NCBI GenBank assembly: GCA_947624535.1
Contig: CANQKU010000022.1
Coordinates: 1-12,965, forward strand
Direction of reading: 5' to 3'
Length of the DNA: 12,965 nt
DNA from: an uncultured Bacilli bacterium
GTDB lineage: Bacteria > Bacillota_I > Bacilli_A > RF39 > UBA660
In this document: in pieces, positions 6,864-12,965 of the stretch
Layout of the letters: every line of letters starts with the position of its first letter
Numbering within the stretch: position 1 is the stretch's first letter
Position numbers and translations under genes: made by a program
The notes under the pieces: generated by a model
The model's database searches: none
Told to the model about the DNA's origin: nothing
The model's input: only the letters and a program-made list of their open reading frames with translations

Positions 6864-7930
6864 AAGAAAGAAAGAAAAAATTAATTACAGTAGGTAAGAA
6901 ACAAGGTTATATTACTTATGAACAACTAGCGGATGAATTGAAGGGGTTAGAAATTGATAGTGACTCATTAGATGAGTTATATAATGCTTTAACTGAAGAA
7001 GAGATAGATATTGTCTCAGAAGATGGTAGTGATGATGCATCTGGTGAAGAGATTACTGAAAATGTTAAAGTAGAAGATATAACAATGTCTAAAGATATTA
7101 AAATTAATGATCCAGTAAGAATGTATTTAAAAGAAATAGGACGTATTAACTTATTAACTTCTGATGAAGAGTTTGAGTATGCTAAACGTGCTGAAGCAGG
7201 TGATGAAGAAGCTAAACGTTTATTAGCTGAGTCTAACCTACGTTTAGTTGTTAGTATTGCTAAAAGATATGTAGGACGTGGAATGTTATTTTTAGATTTA
7301 ATTCAAGAGGGTAATATTGGATTAATGAAAGCTGTAGATAAATTTGATCCAACTAAGGGTTATAAATTTTCAACATATGCTACATGGTGGATTAGACAAG
7401 CTATAACTAGAGCTATCGCCGATCAAGCTAGAACAATTCGTGTTCCAGTACATATGGTAGAAACAATCAATAAATTAGCTCGTGTTCAAAGACAGTTAAC
7501 CCAAGAGTTAAATCGTGAGCCAACTGATGAAGAAATTGCTGAAAAGTTAGGAATTACAATTGAAAAAGTAAGAGAAGTTTATAAAATTAGTCAAGATCCA
7601 GTTTCTTTAGAAACACCAATTGGTGAAGAAGAAGACTCACACTTAGGAGATTTTGTTCCAGATGAACGAACTTTAGGACCAGAAGAATATACTACTGTTG
7701 AAATGTTAAAAGAAGAATTAGCAGGTGTTTTATTAACCTTAACTGATCGTGAAGAAAAAGTCTTAAGACTACGTTTTGGTCTAGATGATGGACAATGTAG
7801 AACCTTAGAAGAAGTTGGTCAAATTTTTGGAGTTACTCGTGAACGTATTAGACAAATTGAAGCTAAAGCTCTTCGTAAATTAAGACACCCATCTAGAAGT
7901 AGAAAATTAAAGGACTTTTTAACAGACTAA
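6839..7930 (+). CDS. rpoD: RNA polymerase primary sigma factor RpoD (SigA)
   Basis: This is the vegetative sigma factor that recognises the TTGACA/TATAAT promoters seen across the window. The 363-residue protein has a region 1.1-like start (EERKKKLITVGKKQGYITYEQL, positions 9-30), an acidic linker (52-74), and region 1.2 from DPVRMYLKEIG (91-101). Region 2 contains SNLRLVVSIAKRY (132-144), DLIQEGNIGLMKAVDKFD (153-170) and the promoter-melting YKFSTYATWWIRQAI (175-189). Region 3 spans about 205-260. Region 4 has LTDREEKVLRLRFGL (301-315) and the helix-turn-helix TLEEVGQIFGVTRERIRQIE (322-341). ATG 6839 lies inside the 3' end of dnaG, ten bases after AGGAG. It overlaps trmK by one base. It is clearly a group 1 sigma, unlike the SigK copy at 805-1497. 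Confidence 0.98.
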   Translation: MVGEIKTLEERKKKLITVGKKQGYITYEQLADELKGLEIDSDSLDELYNALTEEEIDIVSEDGSDDASGEEITENVKVEDITMSKDIKINDPVRMYLKEIGRINLLTSDEEFEYAKRAEAGDEEAKRLLAESNLRLVVSIAKRYVGRGMLFLDLIQEGNIGLMKAVDKFDPTKGYKFSTYATWWIRQAITRAIADQARTIRVPVHMVETINKLARVQRQLTQELNREPTDEEIAEKLGITIEKVREVYKISQDPVSLETPIGEEEDSHLGDFVPDERTLGPEEYTTVEMLKEELAGVLLTLTDREEKVLRLRFGLDDGQCRTLEEVGQIFGVTRERIRQIEAKALRKLRHPSRSRKLKDFLTD

Positions 7931-8598
7931 TGAAAATTAATGAACGATTAAAACAAGTTGCCAAGTTAGTAGATCCTAACTCAATTTGTTTAGATATCGG
8001 TTGTGATCATGCTTTGTTAGACATTTATTTAGTAAAAAATAAATTAGTCAAAAAATCAATTGCCTCAGATAATAAAGAAGGACCACTTGCTAAAGCCAAA
8101 GAAAATATTAAATTCTATAATTTAGAAGATGAAATAGAACTTAGATTAGGAAATGGATTAGATATTTATACTAGTGATATTGATACCATTATAATATCAG
8201 GTATGGGTGGATTAAGTATTATAGGTATTTTTAAATATCAACTAAGTAAAATAAAAAACGTTAAAGAAGTTATTATATCTAGCAATAATCATCAAGAAGA
8301 CGTAAGACGTTTTTTTACTCATATTGGATTTAAAATAGAAGAAGAAGTCTTAGTAGAAGATGGAAAAATTATCTATCAAATTATAAAATTTATAAGAGGT
8401 AGAAAGTTTTATACAAAAAAAGATTATTTCTTTGGACCAATTCTTCTTAAGAAAAAAAATGCTCTATTTAAAAAGTATTATAAAAATGAGGTTACTTCAA
8501 GAAAAATATTAATTCAAATTTTACCAAAAAATTATAAATTAAAAAAATATATTACTAAAAAAGAAATAAAAAATATAGAAAAAGAATTAGAAAATTAA
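7930..8598 (+). CDS. trmK: tRNA (adenine22-N1)-methyltransferase TrmK
   Basis: TrmK methylates N1 of adenine 22 in the D-loop of certain tRNAs, using S-adenosylmethionine. The 222-residue product has the Rossmann-type SAM motif LDIGCDHA (21-28), an acidic SAM-contact segment around SDNKEGPL (46-53), and the family's GMGG loop (91-94) following DTIIIS. The C-terminal ~60 residues are very Lys-rich and helical, as in the coiled-coil tail of TrmK. The start codon shares one base with the rpoD stop (TAATG) and lacks a strong own ribosome binding site, so translation is probably coupled. The dnaG-rpoD-trmK order resembles that of Bacillus, where trmK also lies downstream of sigA; the usual next gene (NIF3-family yqfO) is missing here. 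A hairpin terminator follows immediately. Confidence 0.92.
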   Translation: MKINERLKQVAKLVDPNSICLDIGCDHALLDIYLVKNKLVKKSIASDNKEGPLAKAKENIKFYNLEDEIELRLGNGLDIYTSDIDTIIISGMGGLSIIGIFKYQLSKIKNVKEVIISSNNHQEDVRRFFTHIGFKIEEEVLVEDGKIIYQIIKFIRGRKFYTKKDYFFGPILLKKKNALFKKYYKNEVTSRKILIQILPKNYKLKKYITKKEIKNIEKELEN

Positions 8599-8625
8599 AA
8601 AAACTTGAATTTTTCTAGTTTTTTT
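8597..8625 (+). terminator. terminator of the dnaG-rpoD-trmK operon
   Basis: AAAAAAACT (8597-8605) and AGTTTTTTT (8617-8625) form a 9-bp stem with an 11-base loop, ending in a T-run. The left arm begins inside the trmK stop codon. The stem is almost entirely A-T, so efficiency may be modest. It overlaps the promoter of the next gene. Confidence 0.6.
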
Positions 8626-8632
8626 GTATAAT
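8605..8632 (+). promoter_or_regulatory. SigA-type promoter of the LRR lipoprotein gene
   Basis: TTGAAT (8605-8610), a 16-base spacer and a perfect TATAAT (8627-8632) precede the AAGGAAAGGG ribosome binding site (8641-8650). The spacer is the right half of the preceding terminator hairpin. Confidence 0.65.
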
Positions 8633-8659
8633 ATTTTAGCAAGGAAAGGGACTAACTAT

Positions 8660-9484
8660 ATGAAAATGAAATATTCATTGCCAGCTATATCACTAGCGAT
8701 GGCACTTACATTATCAGGATGTTCAAGTAAACAAATAAAAGCAAATAAAAATGGACAAGAAGTTTATGCTCAAATTCAAGAAAATGAAAACTTCTTTGAA
8801 AAATTACCAGGTGTTGTAGTAACTTCTTATTACGATGGAATAGGAATGCTTGAAATTAACGAGCATCAAACTGAAGAAGACTTTATTAGTATTATGAATA
8901 AACTAAATACTAGTGTTGGTGATAATTTAGAAGTAGTAATGATTGATCAAGTTAATTTAGAAAAATATAGCGATGAGACAAGAAAATTATTTGAAGAAGT
9001 TATTGCATCTAAAAAATTAAAATATTTATCTTTAACTAATATGAACTTAGAAGATATTTCTTTCTTAGAAAATGCTAAGTGTCAAGAAACTTTAAAAAGT
9101 ATATGTCTAAAAAGAAATAAAATTGAAAAAATTTATAGCTTAAGAAACTTTACTTTAGTTGATAGTATGTACCTAGATCATAATCAAATTTCAAATTTAT
9201 ATGGTATATCTAATCTTACTAATTTAAAAGATTTACAAATATCAGATAATCAAATAACAAATATCTCAGACTTATCATATTTATATAACTTAGAGTATTT
9301 AGATTTAAGTTCTAACTTAATTATAGATCCTACACCAATATCTTACCTACCTAATCTAGACCGTGTTGATCTTTCTAATAATAAAATTCAAAACATACCA
9401 GAAGATTTAGATAGACATGGTGCGATAATATTAGGATTAGAAAATTCTAATAACAAAGTAAAAGTAAAAACAATTAGTAAATAG
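8660..9484 (+). CDS. leucine-rich repeat lipoprotein (internalin-like)
   Basis: The 274-residue product is predicted to be exported and lipid-anchored on the outer membrane face. Residues 1-21 form a lipoprotein signal peptide (Lys2, Lys4, hydrophobic core, lipobox LSGC with Cys21). Residues 22-118 are a non-repeat region (VYAQIQENENFFEKLPG and following). From about 120 to 255 there are six leucine-rich repeats of 22 residues with the internalin-type pattern LxxLxLxxNxIxxIxxLxxL, clearest at LKDLQISDNQITNISDL (189-205) and LEYLDLSSNLI (211-221). Such repeats usually mediate protein-protein contact; the ligand is unknown. I chose ATG 8660, nine bases after AAGGAAAGGG. A longer frame beginning TTG 8624 would start inside the promoter and spoil the signal peptide. 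It appears to be a single-gene unit; no clear terminator follows it. Confidence 0.85.
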   Translation: MKMKYSLPAISLAMALTLSGCSSKQIKANKNGQEVYAQIQENENFFEKLPGVVVTSYYDGIGMLEINEHQTEEDFISIMNKLNTSVGDNLEVVMIDQVNLEKYSDETRKLFEEVIASKKLKYLSLTNMNLEDISFLENAKCQETLKSICLKRNKIEKIYSLRNFTLVDSMYLDHNQISNLYGISNLTNLKDLQISDNQITNISDLSYLYNLEYLDLSSNLIIDPTPISYLPNLDRVDLSNNKIQNIPEDLDRHGAIILGLENSNNKVKVKTISK

Positions 9485-9505
9485 TTTTTAACACTTCGTA
9501 GTTAT

Positions 9506-9534
9506 TTTACAACTAATCTAAATTTTGTTATACT
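9506..9534 (+). promoter_or_regulatory. SigA-type promoter of the HD-protein/membrane-protein unit
   Basis: TTTACA (9506-9511), a 17-base spacer and TATACT (9529-9534) precede the AGGAAG ribosome binding site (9543-9548) and ATG 9556. The predicted leader is about 15 bases. Confidence 0.7.
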
Positions 9535-9555
9535 TGTTAAGTAGGAAGTGTATTT

Positions 9556-10587
9556 ATGAGTAAGTATTATGATAATCTTAATAAAAAGATAAAAGACTAT
9601 TTTGAGATTTTAGAAAAAGATTATCCAAAGTGGCTAAATAAATATATAGATACTAAAGAATTATTATTTCAACAATATATTAGTCTAACTTGCGGTACAA
9701 TATATTCTAACTTATTTGAGAGTAAATTTTTCTATTCTAATTTAGATCATTCTATTGGGGTTGCCTTAATTATATGGCATTTTACTCATGATAAAAAACA
9801 AACCTTAGCAGGACTATTTCATGATATAGCAACTCCTGCTTTTAAACATTGTATTGATTTTTTAAATGGCGACTATATGGATCAAGAGTCAATTGAAGAT
9901 TTAACAACCGAAATTATTAAAAATTCAAAAAAGATTATGACTTTATTAGAAAAAGATAATATTAAATTAGAAGAAGTCGATAACTATCATCTTTATCCTA
10001 TAGCAGATAATGACACACCAAAGTTGTCTGCTGATAGATTAGAATATTCACTATCTAATGCTTTACTTACTTATGAATTATCTGATTTAAAAAGTATTAA
10101 AGAAATATATAATGATATAGAAATTCAAACAAATGAAGAAAATATATTAGAACTAGGCTTTAAAACTAAAAGTGTAGCAAGAAATTTTGTAAAAATTACT
10201 ACTAAATTATCAATTATATATAGAGAAGATAAAACAAGATATTCGATGCAATTTATTGCTGATATTTTAAAAAGATTAAGTGATGATGAAAAAATTACTA
10301 AGGGAGATTTATATAAATTAAAAGAAAAAGAAATAATAAAAATTATAGAAAATTCTAAGTATAAAGATATATTTTTATTATGGAAAAATGCTAAAAAAAT
10401 AAAAGTATCTAAAGAAATACCAAATAATTTTTATTATGTTCATCATGGAGCTAAAGTTAGATATATTGATCCATTAGTAAATGGAGAAAGAATTTCTAAA
10501 TGTTGTAAGTTAGCTAATAATATGATTAATAAAAATTTATCTTATAATATGGATAATTATGTATATTTAGATTTTAATATAGATTAA
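9556..10587 (+). CDS. HD-domain phosphohydrolase-like protein
   Basis: The 343-residue soluble protein carries an HD-superfamily metal-dependent phosphohydrolase core. Visible metal ligands are His65 in NLDHSIGVA, the His89-Asp90 pair in AGLFHDIATPAF, and an aspartate around 151-160 (IADNDTP or SADRLEY). The ADRLEY segment resembles the corresponding site of dNTPase-like HD proteins of the COG1078 type. The C-terminal part (about 240-343) is Lys- and Asn-rich and ends with a YIDPLVNGERIS stretch. HD proteins cleave phosphate esters in nucleotides or cyclic nucleotides; the substrate here cannot be read from sequence. ATG 9556 has an AGGAAG ribosome binding site. It is followed after 18 bases by a membrane protein gene in the same direction, so the two probably form an operon. 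No signal peptide is present. Confidence 0.8.
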   Translation: MSKYYDNLNKKIKDYFEILEKDYPKWLNKYIDTKELLFQQYISLTCGTIYSNLFESKFFYSNLDHSIGVALIIWHFTHDKKQTLAGLFHDIATPAFKHCIDFLNGDYMDQESIEDLTTEIIKNSKKIMTLLEKDNIKLEEVDNYHLYPIADNDTPKLSADRLEYSLSNALLTYELSDLKSIKEIYNDIEIQTNEENILELGFKTKSVARNFVKITTKLSIIYREDKTRYSMQFIADILKRLSDDEKITKGDLYKLKEKEIIKIIENSKYKDIFLLWKNAKKIKVSKEIPNNFYYVHHGAKVRYIDPLVNGERISKCCKLANNMINKNLSYNMDNYVYLDFNID

Positions 10588-10605
10588 GGTTAGGAGATAT
10601 ATTAA

Positions 10606-11877
10606 ATGGATGATGAAATATTAGAAAAATTATCTAATGAATATGAAGAAAATAAGAAAAAAATAGATGATTTAGATAATAAAATATGGGTTACTTATAA
10701 TAATTTACCTGAAACAAAATTAACGTTTAGTTTTGGATTTTTATCCATGTTTTGGCTTTTATCTTTATTTACTTCTCCAGTAATTGCTAAATTTGGTATA
10801 ATCCCTGTAGAGTTAATTCACCCGTTATTTATGACTACTTCAATCTTAGGTGCAATTATATGTCAAAAAGGATTATATAAAAAGAGAAAATATAGACAAA
10901 GTTTAAAAGAAATAAGTGAAGCAGAAAAAGAAGAAGATTTGTTAGAAGAAAATACTAGATATGAATTAGAAAAAGAAAAACTAAGTAATAAAAATAAAGC
11001 TCTAGAGAAGTTTTTTGATCATCTTAGTAATGGAGATTTAGAAAAATCTTCTTTTGATAATTATAATGACTTTGAAAAAGAAGCAAAAAAACTAGAGACA
11101 ATTTCAACTCAAAATTTTTTAGCAACAAAATTTATGAAGATAAGAGATAAAAGTCAAATACTTAATTATCTTTCCGATGGATTAGTAGGATTTACGCTAG
11201 GTATTATGTTATCTATTGGAACGATAATTGGTGTTTATTTTACTAATGGACCATTAGAGATGGGCTTATTTGAATTACTAGCACCAGGTGGTATTGGCGC
11301 TTTAGCTTCTTTTGTTTATGACTTTAATAAAAATAAAAAAAATAAAACAGTATTTAATTATTTAAATAATGAACTAGGAGAAGATAAACTACCACAATTT
11401 ATTGAAAATTATTATGCTGATGAAGATATTGAATTACAATTAGAAAAACAAATAGAAAAAGTTGGTAGTATCATGTGCCAAGAAAAAGTAGAAGAAAATA
11501 AAAAATTAAATTTAGATGAAAATTCAGTAGCTAATGCTAAGGTATATTTAGCTAATAGAGAAAAATATGATGACTGTTTAAGAAAACAAAATGATCAAGA
11601 ATTAATGATGGCAAAAAGTTGTGATAATAAAACTTATAAAGATCTACTTATTAAAAAAATAGAACAAATTTTACCAATTGATTATACTGAATTTAAAAAA
11701 TTAGATGCTAATGAACAACAAAAAATAATTAATCAAGTAAAAGAAGAACAAGGAAATATTCAAAAAGATTTATGTCAAAAGAAAATTGATTTATATTTTT
11801 CAAATTTAGAAGCAGTGCAACAAGTAGATTTAAATTTAGGTCATGATAAAGCTAAAACATTAACTAAAAATAAATAA
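10606..11877 (+). CDS. hypothetical membrane protein with coiled coils, 423 aa
   Basis: I do not recognise the family. The 423-residue product begins with a charged helix (1-30). A hydrophobic hairpin follows (about 42-60 and 68-88), then a highly charged coiled-coil segment (about 92-140, Glu/Lys-rich). A second hydrophobic hairpin (about 190-212 and 219-239) contains a Gly-rich LLAPGGIGALAS stretch. The last 180 residues are soluble, Lys/Asn/Gln-rich and helical. Both ends and the central coil probably face the cytoplasm (inference from charge). There is no signal peptide cleavage site and no catalytic motif. AGGAG at 10592-10596 lies nine bases before ATG 10606. It shares a promoter with the HD-domain gene upstream and is closed by a terminator. 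It might be a membrane scaffold or sensor for its partner, but this is conjecture. Confidence 0.75.
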   Translation: MDDEILEKLSNEYEENKKKIDDLDNKIWVTYNNLPETKLTFSFGFLSMFWLLSLFTSPVIAKFGIIPVELIHPLFMTTSILGAIICQKGLYKKRKYRQSLKEISEAEKEEDLLEENTRYELEKEKLSNKNKALEKFFDHLSNGDLEKSSFDNYNDFEKEAKKLETISTQNFLATKFMKIRDKSQILNYLSDGLVGFTLGIMLSIGTIIGVYFTNGPLEMGLFELLAPGGIGALASFVYDFNKNKKNKTVFNYLNNELGEDKLPQFIENYYADEDIELQLEKQIEKVGSIMCQEKVEENKKLNLDENSVANAKVYLANREKYDDCLRKQNDQELMMAKSCDNKTYKDLLIKKIEQILPIDYTEFKKLDANEQQKIINQVKEEQGNIQKDLCQKKIDLYFSNLEAVQQVDLNLGHDKAKTLTKNK

Positions 11878-11902
11878 AATACAAGTTATTAACCTGTATT
11901 TT
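11876..11902. terminator. bidirectional terminator between convergent genes
   Basis: AAAATACAAGTT (11876-11887) pairs with AACCTGTATTTT (11891-11902) as a 12-position stem with one A/C mismatch and a 3-base ATT loop. T-runs follow on both strands. It ends both the HD/membrane-protein unit and the minus-strand gene, whose TAA lies in the right flank. Confidence 0.75.
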
Positions 11903-12696
11903 TATTTTGACTTATTATTTTTTAAATAGAAATTGCATGTAATATAAGTTCTATCAAGAGCTTCTTGTTCATTAATAGGTTGATTATAAACTTTACTAAG
12001 ATATTTAAAGTCAAATTGTAATGTTTCTATATTAGAAATATCTTCTTTACCAATAATTGAATAAGCTGGTACATAGCCTGAGTTAAGAGTAACTGGATTT
12101 GTAGCATCATATAATATTAATGTTTTATCTTTCATTTGAAATATATTATATGCATGTTCACTTTCTTTTCCATCAAAACTTAACTTACCAAATACTAAGT
12201 AACTTTTTATGCCACAAAATTCAGCCAAGTTTTGTACAGTAGCACTTCTTTCAGTACATAAAGCTGAATTATTTCCATAAAAATCCGCAATTGATATTTT
12301 GTTTTTCTTATTTAGATATATACTTTCTCTAATAGACTGATTTCCTCTAAATCCAAAAAGATCTACGGTAAAATTTTGTAGAGAGTGAAATAATTGTAGG
12401 GGATTATCAAAATTTTTACCTCTAATAGATTTTATAAAATTAGTATATAAGGTTTTATCATTCATATAAAATGGATCAACAATATAAGATGAAATAATAG
12501 GACTATTTGAACTAATATAACCTTCTGTAATTGTACCTATTAAACGACCATTATTATTTTTTTCTATTGTTCTTTTTATAGAATTTTTTTCTAATTCTTC
12601 AAGTCTAGATAATACAAATTCATTGATTTGATCTTCAGTTTCTAAAGAATTAATATAGGTTAATATAGATCTAAAAGAGTTTAGATTTTCACTCAT
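11902..12696 (-). CDS. transglutaminase-like (papain-fold) protein
   Basis: The 264-residue protein shows the Cys-His-Asp arrangement of the transglutaminase-like superfamily. The three sites are Cys147 in NSALCTERSATVQNL, His181 in SEHAYNIF, and Asp197 in ILYDATNP. The segments between them (FCGIKSYLVFGK, strands before and after) fit the core fold. The N-terminal ~130 residues are helical and of unknown role. There is no signal peptide, so it is probably cytoplasmic, and its reaction (protease, peptidase or acyl transfer) cannot be determined. I start it at the ATG at 12696 (MSENLNS), which has GGAG eight bases upstream. An in-frame ATG at 12714 lies before that ribosome binding site and would add six residues. 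Single-gene unit with its own promoter, convergent with the HD/membrane-protein operon. Confidence 0.75.
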   Translation of the reverse strand: MSENLNSFRSILTYINSLETEDQINEFVLSRLEELEKNSIKRTIEKNNNGRLIGTITEGYISSNSPIISSYIVDPFYMNDKTLYTNFIKSIRGKNFDNPLQLFHSLQNFTVDLFGFRGNQSIRESIYLNKKNKISIADFYGNNSALCTERSATVQNLAEFCGIKSYLVFGKLSFDGKESEHAYNIFQMKDKTLILYDATNPVTLNSGYVPAYSIIGKEDISNIETLQFDFKYLSKVYNQPINEQEALDRTYITCNFYLKNNKSK

Positions 12697-12727
12697 ATTA
12701 TCATCTCCAATCATTTGTTTATAAAAC

Positions 12728-12745
12728 TATTATACATGTATAATA
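12728..12745. promoter_or_regulatory. 18-bp perfect palindrome, candidate operator
   Basis: TATTATACATGTATAATA is identical to its own reverse complement. It covers the -10 box of the transglutaminase-like promoter and also places a TATAAT (12739-12744) on the plus strand. It could be a dimeric repressor site or simply a symmetric promoter core. No regulator gene is adjacent. Confidence 0.45.
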
Positions 12746-12757
12746 CCAATTAGTAAA
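12729..12757 (-). promoter_or_regulatory. SigA-type promoter of the transglutaminase-like gene
   Basis: On the minus strand TTTACT (12752-12757), a 17-base spacer and a perfect TATAAT (12729-12734) precede the gene by about 30 bases. The -10 lies within an 18-bp palindrome. Confidence 0.65.
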
Positions 12758-12852
12758 TTCATCAATTTAGTTATCAATTATACAAACTATATCTAATATT
12801 TAGAAAGAAAGTAGGAGGATAAAAAAATAATTGTTCTTTTTTAAAATATTTA

Positions 12853-12881
12853 TTGTTCAAAGAACAAATGTTTGTTATAAT
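12853..12881 (+). promoter_or_regulatory. promoter of the right-edge gene
   Basis: TTGTTC (12853-12858), a 17-base spacer and a perfect TATAAT (12876-12881). The -35 matches consensus at only three of six positions, as expected for a regulated promoter. A dyad symmetric site lies in the spacer. Confidence 0.6.
12861..12874. promoter_or_regulatory. candidate LexA (SOS)-like box
   Basis: AGAACAAATGTTTG matches the Bacillota LexA/DinR box CGAAC-RNRY-GTTYG at all positions except the first C. It lies between the -35 and -10 of the right-edge promoter, the usual place for LexA repression. An overlapping dyad TTGTTC-AAA-GAACAA (12853-12867) means another repressor could be the real partner. Confidence 0.4.
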
Positions 12882-12909
12882 TTTTACAGGAACATTTAAT
12901 AGTTGGGTG

Positions 12910-12941
12910 ATTGCCAAACTTCATAAATGAGGGGAGGCGAT
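12910..12941 (+). promoter_or_regulatory. leader hairpin containing the Shine-Dalgarno sequence
   Basis: ATTGCC (12910-12915) pairs with GGCGAT (12936-12941, one G-T pair). Inside it CTTCA (12919-12923) pairs with TGAGG (12928-12932) around a TAAA loop, leaving a 3x3 internal loop. The strong ribosome binding site GGGGAGG (12931-12937) is partly locked into both stems, so the fold could limit translation of the downstream gene. I do not recognise a known riboswitch class. Confidence 0.45.
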
Positions 12942-12944
12942 ATT

Positions 12945-12965
12945 ATGAATAAGAAAGATTTTTTA
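12945..12965 (+). CDS. 5' end of an unidentified gene (partial)
   Basis: ATG at 12945, seven bases after GGGGAGG, begins a frame open to the window edge with only seven codons (MNKKDFL). The promoter, the SOS-like site and the structured leader support a real, regulated gene. Seven residues are too few to assign a family; a DNA-damage-inducible or short toxin-type product are both possible. Confidence 0.55.

Noticed and set aside
8624..8659. Twelve-codon upstream extension of the LRR lipoprotein
   Set aside because: It would begin inside the promoter and put non-signal residues before the lipoprotein signal peptide.
9491..9551. Inverted repeat ACACTTC / GAAGTGT flanking the HD-gene promoter
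   Set aside because: Arms are 47 bases apart and the left arm is upstream of the predicted transcription start, so it would not fold in the normal mRNA; likely chance.
1..12965. Possible Mycoplasma code (TGA = Trp), suggested by AT-richness and the rarity of TGA stops
   Set aside because: All Trp codons checked are TGG, including the WW in rpoD, no conserved gene is interrupted by TGA, and the gene at 4491-5003 ends naturally at TGA.

Overview
The window is about 13 kb of very AT-rich bacterial chromosome. It encodes Bacillota-type housekeeping proteins: primase DnaG, vegetative sigma factor RpoD/SigA, TrmK, YqeG, YqeH and a SigK-type sporulation sigma factor. The genes look like those of a low-GC member of the Bacilli, possibly an uncultured gut lineage close to the Mollicutes (inference). 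The genetic code appears standard: every Trp I checked is TGG, and one gene (4491-5003) ends in TGA. No tRNA, rRNA, CRISPR array, transposase or prophage module was seen.

Layout. Positions 1-215 hold the 3' end of a secreted, repeat-poor protein whose last ~100 bases are strikingly GC-rich (about 60% by hand count over 111-200). A hairpin at 224-259 separates it from a convergent unknown gene (252-725, minus), which has a textbook SigA promoter. Divergent from that gene, a plus-strand block carries an intact pro-sigK-like gene, a membrane-anchored polysaccharide deacetylase with Ig-like repeats, and the coupled pair yqeG-yqeH. yqeH overlaps tail-to-tail with a minus-strand DUF6512-like membrane protein. 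Next comes a compact macromolecular-synthesis operon dnaG-rpoD-trmK (5100-8598), driven by a clear promoter, with overlapping reading frames and a terminator.

From 8660 onward the content is less ordinary. There is an LRR lipoprotein whose promoter is built into the preceding terminator, then a two-gene unit of an HD-domain phosphohydrolase-like protein and a four-helix membrane/coiled-coil protein. A bidirectional terminator follows, and then a convergent transglutaminase-like protein. The last 230 bases are regulatory. They contain an 18-bp perfect palindrome over the transglutaminase-like promoter, then a promoter with a LexA-box-like site, then a leader hairpin that contains the Shine-Dalgarno sequence of a gene running off the right edge (only MNKKDFL visible).

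How the parts work together: SigK and perhaps the deacetylase point to a sporulating lineage with cell-wall remodelling; YqeG/YqeH and TrmK serve ribosome and tRNA maturation; DnaG and RpoD serve replication and transcription. I see no complete novel system. The best candidates for something unusual are the GC-rich 3' end of the first gene, the HD/membrane protein pair, and the regulatory leader at the right edge.
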